DNA from: Nephromyces sp. MM_2019
Lineage: Eukaryota; Apicomplexa; Aconoidasida; Nephromycida
Length of the DNA: 18,545 bases
Direction of reading: 5' to 3'
Assembly (NCBI GenBank): GCA_015657535.1
Contig: JADHZB010000303.1
Span: 5,001-23,545 of the forward strand
This document shows, one piece after another, positions 1 through 14,200 of the stretch; the first letter of the stretch is position 1, and every line of letters begins with the position of its first letter. The translations under genes and the position numbers were made by a program. The notes beneath the pieces are model-generated. The model was not told where the DNA came from and ran no database searches. It saw only the letters and a list, made by a program, of their open reading frames with translations.

Positions 1-3000
1 GTGTGTGTAACTGTTGTGTGAGGGTATATAAATCTTTAGATTTACTAAGAAATGTACCTAAACGTTTTAATTTTGAGCTCAGTTTTGCACACCAATTTGA
101 AAAATTTTGAAATTCTAAATCTAATTCAACTTGTGAACACACACACACAAAATCAAGGAGTGTGCAACCACAATCATCATCTATAATAGAGGATGCTGAT
201 AGCCTATTATTAGTCCCAAACAGTATATGTTCATATAATGTGTGTGTAGGTAAGATGGATCGGTTATAGGGGGCAATATTAACTTGTTTCACCGTATCAT
301 TTTCAATGTGTGTAGTGTGTGGAGTGTGTGTATGGCTAGGTGTGTAGGAGTTAGGGGGTGTATTATTATGTGTAGATGTGTGTGTAGATAATGAGGGGGT
401 ATAATTTGAAGGAGATTGGTTAGGTGTGTAACCTTTTTCATACAAGAGCTGACCTAGATTATGACAAAGTGAGATAAGTGTGTCAAGTGTGTGTGTAGAT
501 TGAATAACTTGAATTAACCCCCATTTGGACTTGGTTATGAAGAAAATGAGTGAAATAACTATATCAATAAATTTCAACTCAATTTCAGATGAAAAGGGTA
601 GATAGATTAGACGCTTATAAATGTGTATAAGATAATAGATAAGTGTAGGTACAGTGTGTCTACCTTGTAAATAACTTTGTATAGAATGGGGTATATGGGG
701 TGTGTGTACATTGAAATAATGTATATTGGACTCATCAGGGTATTTGTTATTGTATTCAAAGTTTTTAGGATTACAGGCATGTGCAGCAATACATTGTGTG
801 AGTGTGTAGAGTGGGTTATAGGCTTCTTGTAATGTTGTGAGTGGTAATAGGGTATTATTACCTTTGTTGTGTGTGTGTGCAAGTTTTTCTAAATCAATGA
901 TCTGATTGTATATATATACACGATCTAATATATCTTTAGTTAACCTTGATGTGTAAGATGTACTGAATTTTGTTTGGTGTGTGATGACCTCAAGAAATTG
1001 TTGATAATATGTGTGTGTGTTTTCATTTGACCCAAGGAATACCTCCATAGCAAATGTATGTGAAATCAAAGAAATTAGAGTCTTGAGTGAATGATATTTA
1101 ATCTTCCATGAAATGAGTGGGTTATCTTGGAGGGATGTGTGTACAATTTTCTTTATAAAATCACCTTCTCTAAGATTTAGTGTGTACCTAACAAGTAAAC
1201 CATTAATACTTAACAAACGTATCAATTTCAAGCCCTCTAATTGTATAGAGTTGTGTACGTGTGTGTAAACCTGTTTTAAGTGTTCTAATTCAAATACCCA
1301 AGAATAGGCCATGTGTATCAATCTCTCCCAAAATTTAAATGGAAATACATCAAAACTTGGTAAAGCATCTAAATTATGTTGATTTTTCCAAACCCTAGTT
1401 AGATAGGTAAAGAGTTGTTGTATATGTGTGGGTGTAGGTGGATTATAATATTGGATAGGTGAGTTGTGTGTGTGTGTATGGGTGTGTTGGGAGGTTTCTT
1501 GATGCGTGTGTAAGTTATGAGGTGAGTTATCTTCTGTAGGTGATGATGTAGGTAGATGGATTATATGATTGTTGGGTAAATTATGGGATGTGTGTGATGT
1601 ATTGGGTGAATGTGAGTGTGTATGTATATCCTCAGGATGTGTATGTATATCCTCAGGATGTGTATGTATATCCTCAGTGTGTGAATCTATATCCTCAGGG
1701 TGTATATCTTGTTTATCTTCTTGTGTGTGTGTGTGTATATCATGTGAGATCTGAGTTTCTTTTGGTATACTGGCTGTATTGTGTATAGGTTTATATATAT
1801 CTTCAATATAATGTGTATCAATCCAATTTCTTAATAGGTTTAGATCTTCAGATTGAAATGTAGGGAAATGTGTACTGGGTTGATTACTAGGTATTGATGT
1901 CTCAATAGGGGAAATACTGAAATAGTGTGTAAGAGAGTCTAATGTACTTGAAATCTTATCCAATTGTGTTATATTGGGTGTAGGGAAATCAAGCGTTGAA
2001 TCGTGTGTAGGCTCATAATGAAAGTGTAATTTTACTGCTTCATCAAATTCCCTATTATTTTTTGAGGGGGGAGAGAGAGAGGGGAAGATAATATATATAC
2101 AATGGTGTGTGTGTATTTATTTTTGTATGTGGGTGGGTGTGTGGGTGGGTGTATGTATGTATGTTATAAAATATATATATATATATATTCAAATGTTTGT
2201 GTGCTCGTATATGTGTATAGATATTTGTATGTTTGTAAGTGTGTGTGTGTATATGAATTAAGAAAAATAAAAATGTGAATAAAGCAGTATAATGAATAGA
2301 TAAATCAATATATACATATTTTATATAGATCTGTGCATTGTGTATAGGTTATAATTATGTTTTGTCGTGTAACCTAACTACAGTGTGTGTAAAATATAAT
2401 TAAATGTATATAGAGCCTAAAAGTATACCATAATATAATATAATGGTATACTTATGTGTATAACATAGTTACATGTGTATAGAGTACAATAATGTTATAG
2501 TATAATATAGTTAAAACTTACTCAACATGTTTATCAATAGCTGCATAAGGCTTAGCAAATAAGAGGAGCGAAATTCGATTGAAGTAACCTGATATAATGA
2601 GTTTACTAGTAATTCTGTGTGTATTGGTTGGATAGGCAATAAGTGAGTCATTTACCCAACCCGTAGTGAGTGTCATAGGCCTATATTGGGGTGAAATAGG
2701 GTTAGAAGTATCTAGATAGTAAATCATCAATTTACACTCATTTGGAGGTGGGTATGAACACCCTTCAAATTCGATATTTGGGTGATATCTTTCACCTTCA
2801 GAGAGTATATATATATGGTGTATCAATACTGAGTAACTCTGAAATTCAATAATGTGTGTTTTATTTTCAGTTATGTCAGGATTATCTTCAGGGTTCATAA
2901 TGTGTAGCTGACAAGTAATGGTGTTATAAGCAGCCTTGAGTTCATTTTCTTGTGAAGGATTTTCCATAGGTAATAAGAAGGGTAATTGGTGTGGTTGTGG

Positions 3001-3657
3001 CCTTGAAAAATGTGTGTATGATTGTGTATTTGTACGTTCAGGATAATTGGAGGTTGTGTTATAGATCATAGGTCGAGTAGTAAGATTCTTGAAGTGTAGA
3101 GGTGTTTGTGTGTTTGTTGTCATCCCCTGGGGGTTAGATGAAGGTATATTTTGTGTATTCAATCCATTGATTGTGCGCAAATTCTGTATGTAGAGTGGCT
3201 GTTGTTCATTACTATCTATAGTCTTGTATAAATTGGTATCATTCTCACCATAGGGTGTGTGTACCTGCTGATTTTGTGTATCTACACGATTAGAGTCATT
3301 GTAAGTGTCTAATATGTTTTGCGGATGCTGTTCCCAAGTATTCTTATTAGTGTGTACCCCACTACCCATAGAGAGGTTTTCTGATTTGTTTGTAGGTACA
3401 CCCTGACTGTCGAAATTGTATTGAGGTTTCTGGAAGTGAGGCCTCATAGTGTTTGGCCAAATTCGAGGGGCCATATTAGTCTGTGCCCATTGACCATTGG
3501 CTGTGTGTGAACGATTGGTAGGCTGATCTTGCCCCTCCTTTTGATAAGGGCCTCTATAAGGGTAATTCTGAGTTACCCAACTTCGTGGATTTAGGGTGTA
3601 TTCCCCTTTAGTTTGATCAAAGGTTGGGTTGGGCTTCTGTTTGTAATATGGGTCCAT
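1..3657 (-). CDS. Virilizer (VIRMA)-like m6A-writer subunit candidate, 3' end outside window
   Basis: Two exons are visible: 3657..2522 and 2051..1, the second open to the left edge. Exon 1 ends in phase 2 at a GTAAGT donor, and exon 2 starts after a pyrimidine tract and AATAG, restoring frame as GAG. Exon 2 stays open for 683 codons, giving about 1,062 residues so far. Residues 1-240 are Asn/Gln/Thr/Pro-rich. Residues about 243-372 resemble the virilizer N-terminal beta-sandwich (VIR_N): a strand ending in IIEF, then GERYHP, the YPPPNECKLMIYYLD strand, and a final LIISGYFNRISLLLF strand. Residues about 590-790 and 850-920 are hydrophobic helical segments, as expected for virilizer's armadillo-like body. 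His-Thr-rich linkers separate them. In known systems virilizer scaffolds the METTL3/METTL14/WTAP complex in the nucleus; that role is inferred here from the fold alone. An in-frame TAG lies four codons before the ATG; ACACACAG abuts the ATG, so an upstream noncoding exon is possible. No catalytic motif is expected. Confidence 0.6.
1619..1705 (-). repeat. Coding 21-bp tandem repeat (HPEDIHT heptapeptide)
   Basis: The plus-strand core ATATCCTCAG recurs at 1626, 1647, 1668 and 1689, exactly 21 bp apart. On the minus strand, inside exon 2 of the virilizer-like gene, it encodes near-identical heptads of the type HPEDIHT at about residues 496-524. The period is a multiple of three, so copy-number change keeps frame. 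The array sits in a longer His/Thr/Ser-rich linker between the N-terminal domain and the helical body. Confidence 0.85.
2052..2521 (-). other. Intron 1 of the virilizer-like gene (470 nt, microsatellite-rich)
   Basis: The donor is GTAAGT, beginning at 2521, and the acceptor is AATAG, ending at 2052. A clean CT/C tract on the coding strand (plus-strand G/A run at 2064-2084) precedes the acceptor. At 470 nt it is several times longer than most introns in the neighbouring genes. The excess is low-complexity DNA: TG/TA runs at about 2101-2260, a (TA)n run at about 2170-2188, and an 11-bp inverted repeat. Confidence 0.7.
2421..2453. repeat. Perfect 11-bp inverted repeat with 11-nt A/T spacer
   Basis: AAGTATACCAT at 2421-2431 is the exact reverse complement of ATGGTATACTT at 2443-2453. 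The 11-nt spacer is all A/T. It lies about 70 nt inside the donor end of the virilizer-like intron. It could fold as a hairpin in the pre-mRNA or serve as a palindromic protein site; nothing in the sequence decides between them. Confidence 0.8.
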
Positions 3658-4140
3658 CTGTGTGTACTATATGGATATGTAGTGTAATTGGTATATATAT
3701 ATGTATATATATATTGAGGTGTGTATGTGCTAATTAGGAAGGGGGAGTGTGGAGGGGGAAATATAAGTATGCTTAGGGTTGTATATATAAGTGTATATAC
3801 AATATATAACTATATATATATTTGGGTGTGATATATATATGGTCGCTGTGTAGGGTGTGTGTATATATGATTGATTGTATATACGGTGTGTAGATCATAT
3901 CTGTGTAGGTCCTATGTGTATAGGTAGTAGTATGTGTGTATCGGTCTCGTATGTATGTAGGTAATATGTGTATGTATAAGTGTGTATACACGTTAATATA
4001 TGTTGTATCTGTGTGTGTGTATGTAAATATATCTTGTATCTGTGTGTGTGTATGTAAATATATCTTGTATCTGTGTGTGTGTATGTAAATATATCTTTAT
4101 ATATATATGTATGTCTATATACGTAAATATATATGTGTGT
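3658..4140. repeat. TG/TA low-complexity block 5' of the virilizer-like gene
   Basis: This block is mostly short TG, TGTA and TA runs, with G concentrated on the plus strand. It continues the composition seen in the adjacent gene and its intron. A 72-codon open frame at 3773-3991 is made of translated repeat (Tyr/Thr/His/Ile) and is not supported as a gene. The block probably includes the promoter and 5' leader of the virilizer-like gene, but no specific element can be picked out. Confidence 0.7.
4004..4096. repeat. 31-bp unit in three perfect tandem copies
   Basis: Copies start at 4004, 4035 and 4066. Each begins TGTATC, runs through a TG tract, and ends with TAAATATATCT. The copies are identical over 31 bp, which indicates recent expansion. 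They lie outside any supported gene, about 350 bp upstream of the virilizer-like start codon. Confidence 0.9.
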
Positions 4141-6691
4141 ATATTTGGTTGGTATTTTGAATGTATGGAGTATTGGTAAGGAGAGAATAAGGTGGTTTTT
4201 GATTAGGCTAAGATATATAGAGTTAAATGTATAATCTAGTACTATGTTGATTTATCAAGTTTGTAAGTTGTTCTGTTGTATTTATGCAATTTTTATAAAT
4301 ATAATAAGGGATTGAATAAATAAATCAAAATTACACACATTTAATATAAATAATTATTAACACTTTTCGTGTACTCTTTATACAATGAAATTGTCTTGAT
4401 GAAATTATAAGGAATATATAAAGTTTACTATTGTCTATTTATACATCATATAGGTAGTAGTAGAGAAGTTATTAATAAATGAAGGAGTTATAAATTGATT
4501 AAACATACATCTGTGTGCTGGAAAAATTATCTTTATATATATATATATATATATTTTTATGGGCTGAGGAATGTATGTGTAAATTTGAAGTAAACTTATA
4601 ACGGAATAAATGTGAAGCTAATATATATAATATATATGTATACATATAGATAAATTTCTATAGATATATATATATATATATATATACGAAATCTCACATT
4701 TATGTGCGCATGTATAGGTGTTGAACATCAACACACGCCTGCAATACATGTAAATATATATGTGTGCAAGGTATATTATATATATATGTGAATATATAAT
4801 ATTCGTTTAACATATAATTAGATACATTTTATACTCGTTTAGTGTATCAATTGCTTGTGTTATTCATAAACCAATGATTTCTCAATACCTATTTAAAACA
4901 TAACACACAAAATAAGTTCGAACTTGAAAATTTACATTGTTTATAATGATCTAGTTAAATTTATTTATATCACATACATACATACATTTTATATATACAT
5001 AATGTAACTTTTTTTTACATACATTTAGACAAAATTGTTTATGAATTATGTGGTGTTAAAAATTATTTATCTTTAGTTTTAAAATTTCTCTTCTAGCCTA
5101 TATTTAAATATATATCATTGATTGTGCTAATTGATGTGCGTATTAATAATGCTCTAACTTTATCTTGATAGGGTGTGTGCTACAAACAGTATGTATATGA
5201 AATATACTCAGAATATGAATAACTATATATAAAAAAATATATGTAAACATATATATATATATATTTGTTTGTGTTAATGAAAACTAAAAAAATCAAAAGG
5301 ATTAAACATAAATAGAAAATTTGGAAACATTAGTTTTGAGATAATGAATAAGTTTTATAATTCTCAATTTTTTTTGTTTTTATTTAATTCTAAAATTTAC
5401 ATTTAAATATTTTGAAAGTATTTTTTTTATAATGTGTAACCTATTTATTGAAATATTAAGGATGATATAAACATGTTTAAAATAGACAAAATTAATCATT
5501 TTTGAGTGAGATAAATATCTGAATATATATAAAAATTTTTTATCCCTATTTTCTCTAAATAGAAAGTCAATTTATTCTCGTTTAATTCAAAATCTTGAGA
5601 TTTTATTGAATATATTATCTTGTAGGCATTTTTTACATTTGTTTTATTCATTGGTATATTTGAATATATCCTTTATATTATAATTTGAGTTGTTAAGGAA
5701 TACTGATAATTATATATAAACATTCAGGAATAATATACACTAAAATTATTATGTTTGAGATACTATCTATATAAATGAATACCAGTAAAAAAGATGGAAA
5801 TACAAATTCTAAGTTTAACTGAAAACAAGAAAATAAAAAAATTCGTAGAACGCAGTTTACATCACTTTTTAAAACTGATAGACTAAACTCAAAAACAAAA
5901 TCTGAAATTAATAAATTTTTTTAGATGAAGGTTATCTAATAATACTGTTTTATATCTTATTTCTTTGAATAAAATATAGAATCGAATCCATGTGTAAAAT
6001 AAAAATCATGTTGGTAACTACTTAAAAAGCTTTAATAAATGTTATTGTTATATAAGTTCAGTAGTTGCCAAAAGCGTATTGGTTAAGTTATAAATACTTT
6101 ACAATATCTTGTTCGTATTTGGTAATTAAAAAAGTATAATTTATGCTATGCTTTATATTTTAATTATATTTTGAATGTTTTCTCTTGTTGCATTGATTTT
6201 GTAGTACTTAACTTTCCTCAACTTATCTTAATACAGTCAAATTTATAAACAAGCTCATCTATAGTTCGAAATTACTGATGTTAAATTGATGTGTATTACA
6301 TATATGTGTTGAATACTCTTATATTGTTTTAAGATATTCTAGGCTCAAAATTGTAAAGTTTTTAAATTGTGGACAGTGATAAGTTATCAAAAATGTTAGT
6401 AAAGCATCTCAAGTTGTTTGAATTAGATTGTTTTATGGTTTAGAAAGAGCAAAGACTATAGGTGTTAAATAACCACAATAGCAGGTAATTTACAAAAATA
6501 TTTTACGATAGAAAAAGGCTTAACTCAAAGAAACCCCAAAATTTACACTCCTAGTCAAATTGTTGTAATAAACATCAATTTATTATTCAATTTAAGTCAT
6601 GAGAAATAAAAGGTTTGAACTCTCCATTGCTATTTCGGGTAATGCTTTCTGAAGAAAAGTAAAATAAATTTGATAAATCGTAACTATAAAG
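4141..6691. other. A+T-rich intergenic region with no supportable gene
   Basis: About 2.55 kb of A+T-rich sequence with frequent stops in all frames. It has (TA)n runs at about 4534-4554, 4664-4686 and 5250-5264 and several A or T homopolymers. No conserved protein fragment, chain of splice-linked exons, or tRNA-like fold was found. It must hold the 3' end of the MCM4 transcript and probably upstream control sequence for the virilizer-like gene. Confidence 0.6.
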
Positions 6692-10215
<3,524 letters not shown>

Positions 10216-11260
10216 CGTTGGGAGATGGAATTTGATTTATATTGGTTCTAATTAGTGAATAATATCTACTTTACATGTGACCATAACGAGTATAAGACAA
10301 ATAAATTCTAATATAGTTCTATAATTTTGTAAAAGCCTAGTGTTGAAATCGAAGTACACACTTTGATTTATTATGATTGAGCATGTGTACTAAAGCTATT
10401 TCTATAGTGAACTGTTTCAATGTCTTATAATGTTAAGTGTTGGACTGCAAATTAACAGTGCCACACTTGTAAAAATAAAACTACAGCTTGTTACATCACA
10501 AAGTAATTATTTAAGGAAAGGATTCGTATTAAATGCTTTTATCTTTGGTAATTGTAATACTTCTTTAAGAATAATAACGGTTACAATTATAATTCATACT
10601 TTTTAATTTGCTAATTTTTTTCAATTTTTTAAAATCACCTCGATTAACAAAACTTAATACAAATAAGTTGCAATATATACCAAATCAATCATACCAGACT
10701 TTGTCTTGTGCCTACATATTATGAAGAAATCTATAACTTTTTATTTAAAAGTATGATTTTATAATTCAAGTTATCTAATATAAATATTAAAACAACCAGC
10801 TGTTGTTAACATAAAGAAAAACTACTGCTTATACTCTAAATCTTTTAGATCAACATTATGTGTAATTTAATAATAGTGATTTGTAAATTTTGTTTGAATA
10901 TTTATTTTAGTACGTAAGTAATTTCAGAAGTTAATTGACTTAGCTGAAGCTATAAATTGGCTTTAAATTTACACAAGGTACATTTTAAAATCTAAATAAA
11001 GTTCATAATTCTATGATCTATATGAGAAATTGTCATAAGTCTTGTAATGATTGGATACTCACTTATATAAATGTTGTTATCTAATTGAAGTTCGCACATA
11101 AATACAGCTTATTCTTAACTTTCAAACGGAAATAGTACAGAATATTATTTCATGAACATTATATATCTAATTCATTTGTACTGTAAAAAAAATTTGAAAA
11201 AAATTTTGAAAAAATTTTGTAACAGTTCTAGTTTAATGGAAGTTGAAATGGTCCAATATC
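10216..11260. other. Intergenic region between the GH35 gene and MCM4
   Basis: About 1.05 kb of A+T-rich DNA without a supportable gene. It contains the 3' flank of the GH35 gene and the presumed promoter of MCM4. Only a short A-run/T-run repeat near the GH35 end stands out. No TATA-like, polyadenylation or RNA element could be assigned with confidence. Confidence 0.6.
11184..11220. repeat. A-run/T-run direct repeat just past the GH35 stop
   Basis: A-run followed by T-run, closed by TTG, is repeated nearly three times with a period of 13-14 nt, starting about 40 nt beyond the GH35 stop codon. Phased A-tracts of this type can bend DNA, and the T-rich transcript strand could mark the 3' end. 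Both readings are inference. Confidence 0.5.
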
Positions 11261-14200
11261 TTAAGATTTTTTATACTTATGCCCCCATCTACTAAATCTG
11301 TAATTAGTTTTGCTCGCATTTTTTGAAGAAACAAAAATAAGGTTATATACACCCTGAATTTAAGCAAAATAAAACAACTCAATAAAAAATAAAATAAGTA
11401 CTTCAGTGCAAAACTAACCTTGATAGAAAACAAAATAATTATGAGTGATAGTACTCCAATGAATATCCAGAGCAATCCCATCAAGTTAAGGTAATATAAT
11501 AAGCTGCCAAATTTACTTTTTTGACGGTTAGACTGTCAAGTTCAGTTAACGATATATTGAATGGTATCTAATTCTAAATTGTTTTACTTACTTCTTTGAT
11601 GCTCACAAAAGTGCTGTCACCTTTAATTTCCTCAAGGATTATTACAACATTGGAACCTATTTTAAGCCTGTAAAAATTAGTTTATGAGGAAGAAATCATT
11701 TACGATTACACTACTGCTTCGATATAAAGGTATATGAAAAAGTATTTTGAGGGTTTAATAATGCTGATTGCGTGAAAGTGTGGAGTGTTCAGTTGCTTAC
11801 CAACTTATGGGTATGTTTAAGAAAAAGTTTGGATAATTGAATTCATCAAAACTTGATTTATCAACAATTAAGGAGTTATCAACAGAGTAACGACCTGTAG
11901 CAAAATTGTGGTATTTGAAAAGGTTATTTCAAAATTTTGTAACAAAACTAATTATTCAATACAACTGTGATATTAATTACCCAAATATTTTCCATTGATG
12001 TATGCAATTCCTCTGGTCATCCCATTCAGTTTGTGTGAATATAATGTACGGTTTGATGGGTATATTTTATTCAAAAGAAACCAACCTAATGAGTTGATAT
12101 AGTCATTAAGTAGATAGTAGATAAGGAGCTTAAAATGTATAAATTCAATTTAATTATAACCTTTTGGTTGAGAAATGATGGATAGAGGAGTTCCAAGTTG
12201 TAGAGAGTAATGTGAGGTCTTGGGTTGAAGGTTTGGTAAATCAAATACAATCATATGCCTAATTGAATTTAGTTCATATGATTATGAGAGCAGAAGGAGA
12301 TATCAATAAAATAAAAATAGTTATGTAATAAGTGGTTAGATATAATTGCCCCCTGAATATGTTATAAAAAGAATTAGAGGAAAAACTTTTGTACCATTGT
12401 AGGGGATTCGTTGAAGTGTTATTCTCAGTATGTTTATTCCAACCTTGTAGGTGGTTGGGGTATTTTGAATTTTTCTGAATAAATTCAATAGGTTTGTTGT
12501 AATTTTCTAAAGTCACATGAAACAAGCATACGTGCCTACCTGTTTCGGTATGATTGTGTCATATAGCTCAAAGATTGTTGATGGTAGCCACTTGGTTATA
12601 AAAGAATTTGCTATGCCTTCAAAATATGTGTTTACAGGCCATGGGAGCCTATTTTTCAGTTGATTTTCTGTCCTAAGAAAAACTTGGTAGGGTTTCAATG
12701 TAGATTGAGAAGTTTGTGATCTTTTTTGTTGAGCGAATATTTCATTCGTATTAGTTGTCTGTGGTCGAAAGTTGTTTTTCAAAAGAAACTCTTCCAGCTC
12801 CTTTTGGTTAATACCGAAAATTTCTCCTCTATTTCCAATGCATTGCTGAGAGTCAATATTTGTACAAATTATTGATTTGAGTTAGGGTATTTGCTGTGTT
12901 TACAGTTTTATGAAATATAAAAGTAATGCAAGCAAAATCTCAAAAATAAATCTATATAACCTGAACATAGGTAAGAGGTTGATTTCCTAATAGAAATTGC
13001 AGGCTGTGATTCTTTTCATAACCTTGGTGAACAAAAATTTCTGTAAGTCTTTTGATAAAATTCGTAACAAGATTTCGATTGAATTTATTGAGAAACTTAG
13101 AGGGTGTTGGATTAGAAATGTATGACTTAAATCCCCTGAGGACGTTTTTTGCAAGCCAGTTTAATCCGTATAAATTTTGATGCTTTTGGTTGCCTGTGTT
13201 TACGCTGCATCAAAAACAATTTAAAACTGTAAATCAAGAAGTTGTGGAAATTTTTAATAAATTTAGGTAAAGTTGTTGTAACACAAAGGTGCTTTCGGCG
13301 ATCTAGAAATCAGAAAATTTTGGCTGACCTAATAATTGTTGTGATGTTGGTTGTCTCTGGAATTAAGATACCAAATCCTCGTGATGTATTGTGCTTATAT
13401 TCTACGAGTTGGTCGTCAGCAAAAACATAAAGAATCTCAGATTCAAATGGGATAGTCAAATGGTTGTCACTTGGATCAGAATCTCGTGGCATCTCCATAA
13501 AATACCTGAAGTGAGTTGTTATAAATTTCATGGATTTTTAGAGTGTTTTGTAATATCGAATGACTTGGTTTGGTACCATGAATAATTGGTTATATGTTTG
13601 CTTAGTAAAACAGGATTAATGACTTCTCCGCTCATTGTAACTGCTTTACAATAGGCCGGTCCTTCCGATAATAGGGGTTGAAAACGGAATAGTGAAGTTC
13701 GGGGTTTATGAGAAATTGAGTCAATCTTGTTTTGGGCAGGCTTGTTAGGGAAATATGGGGATATTAAATCATGTATTTGATAAAGTATTATAGCTAAATA
13801 AAGATCCAAATATTATTATCTTTCACGTAAATTTCATTTCAAACATCGTATATTAGGTATAAAGAAGCTTACTTCAGCTGCTTTGAGTTGTTCTGGTTTG
13901 GATGAGTCATATAAGGTTGTTTTATCCTCAGGTTTATAAATAATACAACTCCATGGTTCAATAGCTAAGCTGTTTTCGTCCCACCAGATAAATCTAGACT
14001 TACTCTTGTGATAGTTACATAAAACAATGATTTCATGGTTATCAAACACTTCGATCTCATTGTAAATTGGCTGTGGCTCAGGATAATTAGGTGACTTTAG
14101 TAAATTTGTTGATAAATTTGCTAATAATGGATATTGATTGTTCAATTTTATGTTATGAAGCTTATTATGGAGATGAAAATACCTATAATTTTATTAAACC

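Noticed and set aside
607..882. 91-codon minus-strand frame starting at TTG
   Set aside because: It is a shadow in a different frame of virilizer-like exon 2, which is open through the whole interval. Its composition is translated CA repeat.
1569..1788. Two overlapping plus-strand frames of Cys/Val/Tyr/Ser repeats
   Set aside because: They are antisense reads of the 21-bp minisatellite and TG runs within the minus-strand exon.
2518..3657. Subtelomeric variable secreted or FAINT-domain protein (Theileria type) as the identity of this exon
   Set aside because: The Pro/Gln-rich N-terminus suggested it, but there is no signal peptide, and the C-terminal sandwich plus the in-frame second exon fit virilizer better.
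3773..3991. 72-codon minus-strand frame rich in Tyr, Thr, His and Ile
   Set aside because: It is pure TG/TA low-complexity translation with no domain, splice link or conserved feature.
4141..6691. Possible centromere
   Set aside because: A+T content is high but similar to other intergenic DNA here, and there is no extreme A+T core or ordered satellite array.
13242..13585. Plus-strand frames opposite the GH35 exons
   Set aside because: They are shadows of the GH35 beta-sandwich exons. They have no independent start, splice or domain support.
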